From the NCBI GenBank assembly GCA_051878085.1, contig JBJEJN010000004.1:1-25895 (forward strand): a DNA stretch of 25,895 nucleotides. Reading direction: 5' to 3'. This stretch comes from SFTH01 sp051878085. Its GTDB lineage: Bacteria; Bacillota; Clostridia; Christensenellales; Aristaeellaceae. A program made the position numbers and the translations under genes. The notes beneath the pieces are model-generated. The model was not told the origin of the DNA. It made no database searches and saw only the letters and a program-made list of their open reading frames with translations. Shown here piece by piece: positions 7,782 through 15,460 of this stretch. Positions within the stretch are counted from its first letter, which is position 1; each line of letters opens with the position of its first letter.

Positions 7782-9290
7782 TTACGCCTTGTCACCGGCA
7801 ATGATCTTCAGAATCTCATGCTGCGTGTCGCCGGAGAAGGGGCCGACCAGTTCGCCGGCCTTCTTGCCGTCGCGCATGATGGTGATGCGGTTGGAGCAGC
7901 GGATGACCTCCTCCATCTCGGAGGAGATGAAGATGACGGACACGCCCTGGTCGCACATCTCCAGCATCAGGCGCTGGATTTCCGCCTTCGCGCCAACGTC
8001 GATGCCGCGGGTGGGCTCGTCCAGGATCAGCAGATCCGGCTCGGTGGCCATCCAGCGGGCCAGAATCACCTTCTGCTGGTTGCCGCCAGAGAGCTCGCCG
8101 ATCTTCTTGTCCGCGTCGGGGGTGGCGATGGCCAGGGCCTTGATGTACTTCTCCGCCAGCGCCTGCTGCTCGGCCTTGCTCATGGGATGCATAAAGCCCT
8201 TGCGCGCCTGCATGGCCAGCATGATGTTCTCGCGGATGGACAGATCGCCGATGATGCCGTCGCGCTTTCTGTCCTCGGGGCAGAAGGCGATGCGGTTGGC
8301 GATGGCCTCGTGGGGGTTCTTGATGTTGACCTTCTTGCCGTTTACGCTGATCTCACCCTTGGAGGTGGGCGTTGCGCCGAAGAGCATTTCGGCGGTCTCG
8401 GTGCGGCCGGAGCCCAGCAGACCGGCAAAGCCCATCAGCTCGCCCTTCTTGACCTCGATGGTGATCTCCTCCACCTTGCCCGGCACGCCGATCTTCTCGG
8501 CCTGGATGGTGTAGGTGGCGTCCTCGGCGACAGGATTGCGGTGCAGGTTGAAGATGACGTCCATGTCCTTGCCGACCATCTTCGTGACCAGCTCCAGCTT
8601 GTTGATCTCGTCGATGTTGTAGGTGCCCACCAGATGGCCGTTGCGCAGGATGGTCATGCGGTCGGAGATGGCGTAGATCTGATCCAGGAAGTGGGTGATG
8701 AAGATGATGCCCATGCCGCTCTCCTTCAGCTCGCGCATGACGGAGAAGAGCAGCTGCACCTCGTTTTCGTCCAGCGAGGAGGTGGGCTCGTCCAGAATCA
8801 GGATCTTGGCGTTGATGTCCACGGCGCGGGCGATGGAGACCATCTGCTGCACGGCGGTGGAATACTGGGAGAGCGGACGGGTGACGTCGATGTCCAGATG
8901 GAAGCGCTCCATCAGCTCGGCGGCGCGGCGATTGATCTCGCGCCAGTTGATGGAGCCGTGCTTCATGGGCTGGCGACCCACGAAGATATTCTCGGCAACC
9001 GTCAGATTGGGGCACAGGTTGATCTCCTGAAACACCGTAGAGATGCCTTCGTCGATCGCCTGCTGCGGGCTGGTGGGTCGGATTTCCTTTCCGTCGAGCG
9101 TGATGGTGCCTGCGTCCATCTTGTTCACGCCCGTGAGGCACTTGATCAGCGTGGATTTACCGGCGCCGTTTTCGCCCAAAAGCGCGTGAACCTCGCCTGC
9201 GCGCAGGTCGAAGTCAACGCCGTCCAGGGCCTTGACGCCGGGGAACTGAATCTCAATGCCTCGCATTTCCAGAATGTTCTTTTCCGGCAA
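7782..9290 (-). CDS. ytfR: Galactofuranose-type ABC transporter ATP-binding protein, YtfR-like
   Basis: Double-domain ATPase, 502 residues, driving the YtfT-YjfF permease pair. It starts at TTG (9290) with a strong AGGAGG 8 nt upstream; there is no better ATG. Domain 1: Walker A GENGAGKST (39-47), signature region QYSTAVQQMVSIA, Walker B ILILDEPTSSLDENE. Domain 2: GLLGSGRTE loop in place of a true Walker A, signature LSGGNQQK, Walker B LLILDEPTRGIDVG. This one-active-site arrangement is standard for CUT2 ATPases. The use of TTG and the hairpins between ytfQ and ytfR would both lower ATPase output relative to the binding protein. Confidence 0.93.
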   Translation of the reverse strand: MPEKNILEMRGIEIQFPGVKALDGVDFDLRAGEVHALLGENGAGKSTLIKCLTGVNKMDAGTITLDGKEIRPTSPQQAIDEGISTVFQEINLCPNLTVAENIFVGRQPMKHGSINWREINRRAAELMERFHLDIDVTRPLSQYSTAVQQMVSIARAVDINAKILILDEPTSSLDENEVQLLFSVMRELKESGMGIIFITHFLDQIYAISDRMTILRNGHLVGTYNIDEINKLELVTKMVGKDMDVIFNLHRNPVAEDATYTIQAEKIGVPGKVEEITIEVKKGELMGFAGLLGSGRTETAEMLFGATPTSKGEISVNGKKVNIKNPHEAIANRIAFCPEDRKRDGIIGDLSIRENIMLAMQARKGFMHPMSKAEQQALAEKYIKALAIATPDADKKIGELSGGNQQKVILARWMATEPDLLILDEPTRGIDVGAKAEIQRLMLEMCDQGVSVIFISSEMEEVIRCSNRITIMRDGKKAGELVGPFSGDTQHEILKIIAGDKA

Positions 9291-9323
9291 GAGTATCCCC
9301 TCCTAAGTACGAATCATACGAAT

Positions 9324-9384
9324 GCAGGGCGGGGGCAAACGCCCGTCCGCCCTGCGCAAAGGGCTGCTGGATAAGCAGCCCTTT
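9324..9384 (-). promoter_or_regulatory. Tandem hairpins between ytfQ and ytfR (expression-balancing element)
   Basis: Two hairpins lie in the 114-nt gap between ytfQ and ytfR. The first on the minus strand pairs AAAGGGCTGCT with AGCAGCCCTTT (9384-9374, 9368-9358; 11 bp, 5-nt loop). The second (about 9355-9324) pairs GCAGGGCGG with CCGCCCTGC plus an inner GGGC/GCCC. No T run follows, so they are more likely RNA-stabilising or partial-termination structures that raise binding-protein output, a known arrangement in sugar ABC operons. The function is inferred. Confidence 0.65.
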
Positions 9385-9404
9385 CGGAATCGGAATCAGT
9401 AGGA

Positions 9405-10397
9405 TTAGTACTGACGCTGATCGATGACGTCCGCAGCCTTGACGGAGGTCACAGCAACGCTGCCGCCGCACTCGATGCCGCCAACGCAGTCATACACGCC
9501 CTCTTCGGGATGGATGACGGTCTTGTCGAACTCTTCGCCGGCTTCCAGCGCGTTGATGGCGTCGATGACGAAGGGGCCGTACAGGGGGGTGCACTCGATG
9601 GTGGCGTTCATGTCGCCAGCAACGATCGCTTCGAAGGCAGCCTTGACGGAGTCGCAGCCAACGATGATGATGTCCTGACCGGGAACCAGGCCGGCGGCCT
9701 TGATGGCGTCGATGGCGCCCAGAGCCATGTCGTCGTTCTGCGCGAACAGCACGTCGATCTTGTCGATGGACTTCAGCCAGCTCTCCATGACGGCCTGGCC
9801 TTCGGCGCGGGTGAAGTTACCGGACTGCTGGCCAACCAGCTTCATGTTCGGATACTCCTCCAGAGCTTTCAGGTTGCCGGTGGTGCGGTCGACCTGCGCG
9901 GAAGCGCCGGTGGTGCCTTCCATGATGACGACGTTCACTTCTTCGTCACGGCCGATGGACTTCAGATACTCGCCAGCCCACTTGACCATGCGATAACCTT
10001 CCTCGACGAAGTCGCCGCCGAAGGCAACCTTGTACTCGATCTGGTCAGCGCAGTCCGGGATGCGGTCCAGCAGCAGCAGCGGGATGTCCGCATCGTTGAC
10101 CTCGGTCAGCACTTCCTCCCAGCCGGTGTTGACGACGCCGGTGAACAGGATGTAGTCAACGCCCTGGGTAATGAAGGAACGCAGCGCAGCGATCTGGTTC
10201 TCCTGCTTCTGCTGGCCATCGGAATAGACCAGTTCCCAGCCCGCTTCTTCGATTGCGGCCTTAACGTTGTCGGTGTTGGCGGTGCGCCAGTCGGATTCCT
10301 GACCGATCTGAGAGAACGCAACGGTCAGTGCGGATGCATTGGCTGCCAGGCCCAGAACCAGGACCAGGGACAGCACGAGAACGAGAACTTTCTTCAT
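9405..10397 (-). CDS. ytfQ: Galactofuranose-binding-type protein, YtfQ-like
   Basis: Extracytoplasmic sugar-binding protein of the Ytf importer, 330 residues. It starts at ATG 10397 with AAGGAGGT 8 nt upstream. The signal peptide (MKKVLVLVLS...NASA) is followed by LTVAFSQIGQESDWRTANT, which matches the YtfQ opening (VGFSQVG-SxWRxAxT). Also present are SDGQQKQENQIAALRSFITQ, VNTGWEEVL, EGTTGASAQVDRTTG, QSGNFTRAEGQAVMESW and AQNDDMALGAIDAIKAAGL, all close to YtfQ landmarks. There is no lipobox cysteine, unlike the second YtfQ-like protein at 14712-13735. It heads the operon behind its own promoter. Confidence 0.93.
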   Translation of the reverse strand: MKKVLVLVLSLVLVLGLAANASALTVAFSQIGQESDWRTANTDNVKAAIEEAGWELVYSDGQQKQENQIAALRSFITQGVDYILFTGVVNTGWEEVLTEVNDADIPLLLLDRIPDCADQIEYKVAFGGDFVEEGYRMVKWAGEYLKSIGRDEEVNVVIMEGTTGASAQVDRTTGNLKALEEYPNMKLVGQQSGNFTRAEGQAVMESWLKSIDKIDVLFAQNDDMALGAIDAIKAAGLVPGQDIIIVGCDSVKAAFEAIVAGDMNATIECTPLYGPFVIDAINALEAGEEFDKTVIHPEEGVYDCVGGIECGGSVAVTSVKAADVIDQRQY

Positions 10398-10421
10398 GAT
10401 GAGAAACCTCCTTTTTATTTT

Positions 10422-10437
10422 ACTCCCGGCTGGGAGT
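10422..10437 (-). promoter_or_regulatory. Leader hairpin just upstream of the ytfQ ribosome site
   Basis: ACTCCC-AGCC-GGGAGT on the minus strand, ending about 10 nt before AAGGAGGT. A second small hairpin (CGGGC-AAAC-GCCCG, 10493-10506) lies at the predicted 5' end of the transcript. Together they frame an mRNA leader of about 110 nt. Confidence 0.5.
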
Positions 10438-10515
10438 TAAAGGCGACGATTTTGGGAGCCACTTTATGCAAAAATGGCAGCACGCAAATGTTCGGGCGTT
10501 TGCCCGTCTGATTCT

Positions 10516-10556
10516 ATTATATCGGATTTTTGGTTTTAACAAAAGTTAAAGCTTTC
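10516..10556 (-). promoter_or_regulatory. Promoter and inverted-repeat operator candidate of the ytfQRT-yjfF operon
   Basis: A perfect TATAAT (10516-10521) lies about 120 nt before ytfQ. The -35 region is poor (TTTTGT at 17 bp) and is overlapped by the inverted repeat TTTAAC-TTTT-GTTAAA on the minus strand (about 10535-10550). A good -10 with a weak -35 covered by a dyad is what is expected of an activator-dependent promoter. The AraC-type regulator encoded directly upstream is the obvious candidate activator; that link is inferred. Confidence 0.6.
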
Positions 10557-10643
10557 TCCATTTTGGTTCGGATTTTTAGGTTTTTTCCAGCAGCATTCTG
10601 CACATTGTTCCGAATTTGTTGAAAATATTCCGCGAAAGGTTGA

Positions 10644-12236
10644 TTATTTTCCGCCGGACTTTCCGTCCTTGCGGTAATCGCGGGGGGACATACCGGTGTT
10701 CTTCTTGAACAGGTAGCTGAAGTAGTGGGGATCGTTGTAGCCGACCGCGTAGGCCACGTCGCTGGTGCGCATGGAGGTGGTGGTGAGCAGCTCCTTGGCC
10801 CGGGCGATGCGGGTGGCGGTGAGGTACTCGGTGAAGGTCACGCCCATCTCCTGGGAGAACACCGTGCAGAAGTGGTTGTTGGACAGCGCCACGTGGCTGG
10901 CCACGTCGTGCAGGGTGACGTTGGAATCGGCGTAGTGCTCGGCGATGAAGGCCCGGGCCTTGCGGATCACGCCGCCGTAGCGCGCCGACTCCTGGCTGTC
11001 GCGGTAGAGAATGGCGCGGCGCAGCATGTCGCGGCACAGGGGCAGCACCTCGTCCACGTTGAGCAGGCTGCTCTGGGCGCGGAAGGCCTCGGGGATGACC
11101 TCCTTGGGCTCGCCCTGGCTGTCCACGATGATGCGGGAGGCTGCCAGCATCATCTCCACGAAGAAGTAGTTCGCCATCATCACGGACTGCGCCGCCGCGC
11201 CGCCCAGGCCCTCCACGTAGCGCGCAAGGATGCCGTCCACGTCGGCGGTGGTGGCATACTTCAGCTGCTCTGCGATGGGAGCCGCATCCAGATCCGGCAG
11301 CGTCAGCTCCGGCTCCCGGGAGATGTCCTGCGCGCCCATGATGCGCCGGGGATCGTTCTCCGCTTTGCCGGCCTTGAGCCTTTCCATGATCGTCCGCGCG
11401 TCGCTCAGCGAGGCGGGGATGTCCGCAAGGCTCTCCACGTCTGCGCCGATGGCCACCAGGAGCTTGACGTTCGCGCTGCGCTCCACGTCGTAGCGGGCCG
11501 CCTGGGCCAGGCCGTAGGCGCGCTCCTCCAGATCGGCGGGGTTGTCACCCAGCACCAGCAGCGAAAAGCCGCCGAAGCCCCGGCACAGGTGGGCCGCGCC
11601 GCCGCTGCCCTCCGCAAGGCGCTCCAGCACGCTCTGGGCGCTGAACATGGCCTCCTCGGAGTCCGGCTCCGGCGAGGGATGCAGCAGCATCACCAGATAG
11701 TGGTTCGCCAGCAGGTTCATCTGCATGGAGCGCGCGCTCTTTAGGATGCGCTCGCCGTTCGCGCCGCCGTAGAGCTCGGTCAGCAGCTTCTCCTTCAGAA
11801 AGCGGCTGGAGGAGGCCAGCTGCTCCCGGTAGGCGTTCAGGCTGGCCTGCTGACGCTTGTCCTCCTGAATGCGCAGGGCGATGCGCTCCAGCACCGTTCG
11901 CAGCTCCTGACCGCTCACCGGCTTGAGCAGGTATTCCTTCACGCCCAGCGAGATGGCCTCCCGGGCGTAGGCGAAGTCGTCGTAGCCGGAGAGGATCACG
12001 ATGTAGATCCAGGGCATGCTGCGGCTGACCTGGCGGCACAGCTCCAGGCCGTCCATGAAGGGCATGCGGATGTCGGTGATCAGGATGTCCGGCTTCACGT
12101 CCTGAAGCATGGACAGCGCGATCTCGCCGTCCGGGGCCTCGCCCGCCAGCACGAAATCCGTCTCGTCCCAGGGGAAATTGGACCGGATGCCCTCGCGCAC
12201 CACGATCTCATCGTCCACCAGAAAAACCTTGTACAT
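10644..12236 (-). CDS. Response regulator with AraC-type DNA-binding domain, YesN-like
   Basis: Cytoplasmic transcription regulator, 530 residues. I placed the start at ATG 12236 (MYKVFLVDDE), after AGGAGAGAGG, rather than at the in-frame ATG at 12269, which precedes that site. Receiver domain: acidic pair VDDE, phospho-acceptor Asp55 in LITDIRMPFMDG, and LLKPVSG lysine (about residues 1-125). A long middle region of about 290 residues is typical of YesN proteins. The C-terminal roughly 100 residues form two helix-turn-helix units (VTLHDVASHVALSNNHFC and TSDVAYAVGYNDPHYFS), ending in GMSPRDYRK. It is the last gene of the sensor operon and directly precedes the transporter operon that it probably activates. 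Confidence 0.93.
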   Translation of the reverse strand: MYKVFLVDDEIVVREGIRSNFPWDETDFVLAGEAPDGEIALSMLQDVKPDILITDIRMPFMDGLELCRQVSRSMPWIYIVILSGYDDFAYAREAISLGVKEYLLKPVSGQELRTVLERIALRIQEDKRQQASLNAYREQLASSSRFLKEKLLTELYGGANGERILKSARSMQMNLLANHYLVMLLHPSPEPDSEEAMFSAQSVLERLAEGSGGAAHLCRGFGGFSLLVLGDNPADLEERAYGLAQAARYDVERSANVKLLVAIGADVESLADIPASLSDARTIMERLKAGKAENDPRRIMGAQDISREPELTLPDLDAAPIAEQLKYATTADVDGILARYVEGLGGAAAQSVMMANYFFVEMMLAASRIIVDSQGEPKEVIPEAFRAQSSLLNVDEVLPLCRDMLRRAILYRDSQESARYGGVIRKARAFIAEHYADSNVTLHDVASHVALSNNHFCTVFSQEMGVTFTEYLTATRIARAKELLTTTSMRTSDVAYAVGYNDPHYFSYLFKKNTGMSPRDYRKDGKSGGK

Positions 12237-12275
12237 GCTTTGTTCCTCTCTCCTGCGTCGCAGTTTCATTGGAAT

Positions 12276-13733
12276 TTATACCGGCGGCAGGCTGCGCACC
12301 GGCAGCTTCAGCGTCACCGTGGTTCCCTCGCCCATCCGGCTCTCGATCCACACCCCCTGGGGCTGGTTATAGTAGAGCTGGATGCGCTTGTTGACGTTGA
12401 ACAGGCCGTAGCCCGCGCTCTCGCCGCCGTCGCCGGACAGCCCGTCGCGCACCTGCGTCAGGCGCTCGTCCGTCATGCCCGCGCCGTTGTCGGCAACCTC
12501 CAGAATCAGCCAGCTGTCCTCCATGCGCCCGGTGACCCGCACCAGGCCCCGGCCCCGGCGGTGCTTCACGCCGTGGTAGATGGCGTTCTCCACCAGCGGC
12601 TGCAACAGCAGCTTCAGCACCTGACAGCTGCCCAGCTCCTCCGGGATTTCGATCTCATAGTCCAGAATGTCCCGGTAGCGGATCTTCTGGATGGTCAGGT
12701 AGCCGGTGAGGTGTTTGATCTCCTCGGAGAGGGGAATCCAGTCCTTGCCCTGGCTCAGCGAGATGCGGAAGAAGTCCGACAGCGCCCGGGTGATGTGGAT
12801 CACCTCGCGGCTCTGGCCCGCCTCGGCCAGCCACACGATGGCGTCCAGCGTGTTGTAGAGGAAGTGGGGGTTGATCTGGGCCTGCAGCGCCCGCAGCTCG
12901 CTCTTTTTGAGGTTCTCCTGCTCCCGGCGGTTCTCGTCGATCAGGTCCTGCAAGCGGCCTGCCATGGTGTTCAGGCTCTCGGTCAGCTCGTGCAGCTCCG
13001 TCACCGGCGTCTCCGGCGCGCGGGCATGCAGATCGCCGCCCGCCAGCGCCGCCGCGAACTTCTCCAGACGCGCGATGGGCGTGTGGATGGCCTGAACCAG
13101 CGAACGCTGCGCCAGCACCGAGAACAGCACCGTCACCGCCAGCAGCGCAAGCAAAATCACCAGCACCACGTTCAGCGTGGCCTGCAAACTGTCACTGGCC
13201 AGCGCCGCCGCGCTGATCTCCGCGTCGGCGTACTCCGCCAGCATGTCCGCCACCAGCGAGGACACGTTGCGCACCTCCTCCAGCAGCGCCTCGCTCTCGG
13301 CGATGGGCTGCTCGGTGCGAATCAGCTCGCCCATGCGGTCGATGTAGTTCACCAGCGTGTCCATCGTGCGCCGGGCAACCACCAGCGTCTTGAGGTTGCC
13401 GGGGTCGGCGGAGCGCGCCAGCGCGTCGATCTCGCTGTTCACGTGCTCGATCATCTCGTACTGCTCGCCGCCGTCGAAGCTCTTGTGTCCGGCAACCACG
13501 TACCACATCTCGTCGGCGATCTGGGTCTGCACCAGCGGCTTCAGCGAGGACACGCGCTCCACCTGGTGAATGACGCCGTAGTAGGTCTGGGCGTAGTGCA
13601 TCATCATGCCCAGGCTCACCAGCGCCGGAACGATCAGCAGGCCCATCAGGATCAGGAAGGACAGGCGCAGGCGGTCGGAGATGCTCTCCCCGGCGTGCAG
13701 GCGCGCAAACACGCGCTCCATCAGCCCGCGCAT
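12276..13733 (-). CDS. Sensor histidine kinase, YesM-like (HisKA-independent His kinase family)
   Basis: Membrane kinase of 485 residues pairing with the YesN-type regulator encoded 39 nt downstream. Two hydrophobic segments (about 24-44 and 187-207) bracket an external, mostly helical domain of about 140 residues. HAMP follows (about 208-265), then the His_kinase motif QAQINPHFLYN with phospho-acceptor His290, the N box LLQPLVENAIYHG (Asn383), and ATP-lid glycines DNGAGM and GYGLFNVNKR. ATG at 13733 starts 1 nt after the TGA of the binding-protein gene, so the two are translationally coupled. A second ATG four codons later is also possible. The external domain is not a recognised sugar-binding fold, which fits signalling through the lipoprotein. 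Confidence 0.93.
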   Translation of the reverse strand: MRGLMERVFARLHAGESISDRLRLSFLILMGLLIVPALVSLGMMMHYAQTYYGVIHQVERVSSLKPLVQTQIADEMWYVVAGHKSFDGGEQYEMIEHVNSEIDALARSADPGNLKTLVVARRTMDTLVNYIDRMGELIRTEQPIAESEALLEEVRNVSSLVADMLAEYADAEISAAALASDSLQATLNVVLVILLALLAVTVLFSVLAQRSLVQAIHTPIARLEKFAAALAGGDLHARAPETPVTELHELTESLNTMAGRLQDLIDENRREQENLKKSELRALQAQINPHFLYNTLDAIVWLAEAGQSREVIHITRALSDFFRISLSQGKDWIPLSEEIKHLTGYLTIQKIRYRDILDYEIEIPEELGSCQVLKLLLQPLVENAIYHGVKHRRGRGLVRVTGRMEDSWLILEVADNGAGMTDERLTQVRDGLSGDGGESAGYGLFNVNKRIQLYYNQPQGVWIESRMGEGTTVTLKLPVRSLPPV

Positions 13734-13734
13734 G

Positions 13735-14712
13735 TCAGTACCCCCGGGGCGGAATCGAGTCCAGATCCGCGTCGAATTCGGTGAACACCCGCTCCTCCGA
13801 GTAGGTGCAGCGCGGAATCTCCTCGCCCGCCGCCAGCTTCTTCGCCAACTCCATCACCATGTCGCCGATCTGCGGCTTGCACTCGATCACGCAGTTGATG
13901 CTGCCCTGCTTCAAAAGGTCAATGGCCGCCTGCTCGCCGTCCACGGTGATGATGATCACGTCCCTGCCGGGAACCAGACCAACCTCCTCCATGGCGGCGA
14001 TCGCGCCCAGGGTCATTGCGTCGTTGTGGGAGTACAGCACGTCGATCCGCGCATGCTTCTCCAGCAGCGCTTTCATGCACTCCTTGCCCTTCGGGCGCAG
14101 GAAATCGCCGGACATGCTGTCGATCAGGTGCAGGTTCTCCTGCCCCGCGATTGCGTCCCGGAAGCCCTCGGCGCGCTGGAGCATGGGCGTGGAATCCAGC
14201 GTGCCGGACAGCTCCACGATGTTGAGGTCGGTCAAGCCCTCGCGCTCCGCCTTTTCGATCAGGAATTCTCCCGCAGCCACGCCCTCCTGATAGAAGTCGG
14301 AGCCGATGAAGCCCGCGTACAGGCTCTCGTCCTCGGTCTCCACCATGCGGTCGGTGGTCAGCACGGGGATGCCCGCGTCCTTCGCCTCCTGAAGCACGTT
14401 GTCCCAGCCCGTCTCCACGATGGGGGAGAAGGCGATCACGTCCACCTGGTAGGCGATGAAGGAGCGGATGGCCTTGATCTGGCGATCCTGCTTCTGCTCG
14501 GCGTTCTCGTACATCAGCGAAACGCCCGCGCGCTCCGCAGCCTCCTTGATGGACTCGCTGTTCGCCAGCCGCCACGCGCTCTCCCAGCCCAGCTGGGAGA
14601 AGCCCAGCAGGATCGACTGCTCCGGAGGCTCCTCCGCCGGAGTCGTGCCGCTTGAACAGCCCGCCAGCAGCGCGCACAGCATCAGCAGCAGCGCCACAGA
14701 CCCGCGCTTCAT
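13735..14712 (-). CDS. YtfQ-like sugar-binding lipoprotein, sensory component of a three-component system
   Basis: 325-residue binding protein with a lipoprotein signal (MKRGSVALLL...LLAGC, Cys19). The mature part has the YtfQ landmarks: GFSQLGWESAWRLANSES, AEQKQDRQIKAIRSFIAYQ, PIVETGWDNVLQEAKDAG, IPVLTTDRMVE, SGTLDSTPMLQRAEGFRD, SGDFLRPKGKECM and YSHNDAMTLGAIAAMEEVGL. It is not followed by ATPase or permease genes but directly by a YesM-like kinase (1-nt gap) and a YesN-like regulator. Binding protein-kinase-regulator systems are known in Firmicutes (for example XylFII-LytS-YesN for xylose). Here the ligand is likely the same as that of the neighbouring YtfQ transporter. Start at ATG 14712, with GGAAGG upstream. 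Confidence 0.93.
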   Translation of the reverse strand: MKRGSVALLLMLCALLAGCSSGTTPAEEPPEQSILLGFSQLGWESAWRLANSESIKEAAERAGVSLMYENAEQKQDRQIKAIRSFIAYQVDVIAFSPIVETGWDNVLQEAKDAGIPVLTTDRMVETEDESLYAGFIGSDFYQEGVAAGEFLIEKAEREGLTDLNIVELSGTLDSTPMLQRAEGFRDAIAGQENLHLIDSMSGDFLRPKGKECMKALLEKHARIDVLYSHNDAMTLGAIAAMEEVGLVPGRDVIIITVDGEQAAIDLLKQGSINCVIECKPQIGDMVMELAKKLAAGEEIPRCTYSEERVFTEFDADLDSIPPRGY

Positions 14713-14727
14713 ATCCGCACCGCCCTT

Positions 14728-14741
14728 CCAAAGCGTTTTCG
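14728..14741 (-). promoter_or_regulatory. Possible cre (catabolite-repression) site
   Basis: On the minus strand the 14-mer CGAAAACGCTTTGG matches the core GAAARCGYTTT of CcpA operators but misses the outer T and C/A positions. It lies between the predicted transcription start and the ribosome site of the sensor lipoprotein gene, a typical roadblock position. This is a weak call made from consensus only. Confidence 0.3.
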
Positions 14742-14761
14742 TGAAATTTACCTTTACAATA

Positions 14762-14791
14762 ATTATAGCACAGAGGGAAAGCTTTTGCCAA
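14762..14791 (-). promoter_or_regulatory. Promoter of the sensory lipoprotein-kinase-regulator operon
   Basis: Minus strand: TTGGCA (14786-14791), 18-bp spacer, TATAAT (14762-14767) with an extended -10 TGC. The predicted transcript starts about 45 nt before the ATG. Confidence 0.75.
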
Positions 14792-14911
14792 TAGAAAACG
14801 GGCGGGGCGCATCAATGCATTTTTGCATCCATCGCAGGCGAACGGGTGCATAAATCCGGCAAAAACTGCCGAGGATAGAGACAGATTTTCCCGAAGAAGG
14901 AGGATTTGTCC

Positions 14912-15439
14912 TTGAAGAAACGGATGCTGTGCGCGCTGCTGGCGCTGACGCTGCTGTGCGGCTGCGCTTCAGCCCAGGCGCTGCCGGAAATGGTGCGGCT
15001 GCACGTGGTGGCTGCGGATGACAGTCCCCAGGCGCAGGCACTGAAGCTTATGCTGCGGGACGTGTGCCTGCGCTGTGCGGAGGTGTGCCTTTCGGACGCG
15101 GAGGACGCGGACGAGGCATATCGCCGGCTGGAAGTACACCTTGCGGACTTCGAGGCCGCCTGCGTCGCGCGCGCCCGGGAGCTGGGCTACGAGGGGGAAA
15201 TTCGCGCCGAAACGGGTGCGTTCGACTTCCCCGACCGCATCTACGGCGCGGTGAAGGTGCCTGCGGGGGAATACCGCGCACTGCGCATTACCATCGGCGC
15301 GGGCGAGGGCCACAACTGGTGGTGCGTGCTGTACCCCTCGCTGTGCGTGCTCGACGAGGCCGACGCGGCCTCAGCGGACGCGCCCAGCTACTCCCGGGTG
15401 TGGAACTGGCTGCGCGACAGGCTCGCGGACTGGATTTGA
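14912..15439 (+). CDS. spoIIR: Stage II sporulation protein R (SpoIIR)
   Basis: Secreted forespore protein that triggers processing of pro-SigE in the mother cell via SpoIIGA. The 175-residue protein has a signal sequence with a lipobox-like LLCGC, then RLHVVAADDSPQAQALKLMLRD, the LHVxANxDSxxDQxLKLxVRD-type signature of the family. The C-terminal half carries FPDRIYGAVKVPAGEYRALRI and GHNWWCVLYPSLC, which are diagnostic. I start at TTG 14912 because GGAGG lies 8 nt upstream; the in-frame TTG at 14906 is too close to it. B. subtilis SpoIIR is longer (about 220 aa). sleB follows after 21 nt, so spoIIR appears to head a sporulation operon. I see no convincing promoter in the 120 nt upstream. Confidence 0.93.
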   Translation: MKKRMLCALLALTLLCGCASAQALPEMVRLHVVAADDSPQAQALKLMLRDVCLRCAEVCLSDAEDADEAYRRLEVHLADFEAACVARARELGYEGEIRAETGAFDFPDRIYGAVKVPAGEYRALRITIGAGEGHNWWCVLYPSLCVLDEADAASADAPSYSRVWNWLRDRLADWI

Positions 15440-15460
15440 CAGATAATGCGGAGGCAAGCA

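Noticed and set aside
10557..10643. Terminator between the response regulator gene and the ytf promoter
   Set aside because: The region is AT-rich with T runs but I found no convincing stem, so readthrough from the sensor operon into ytfQ cannot be excluded.
14800..14905. A SigF-type promoter for spoIIR (GCATA-like -35)
   Set aside because: A GCATA is present but no GGNNANANTR -10 follows at the required distance, so no sporulation promoter can be called.
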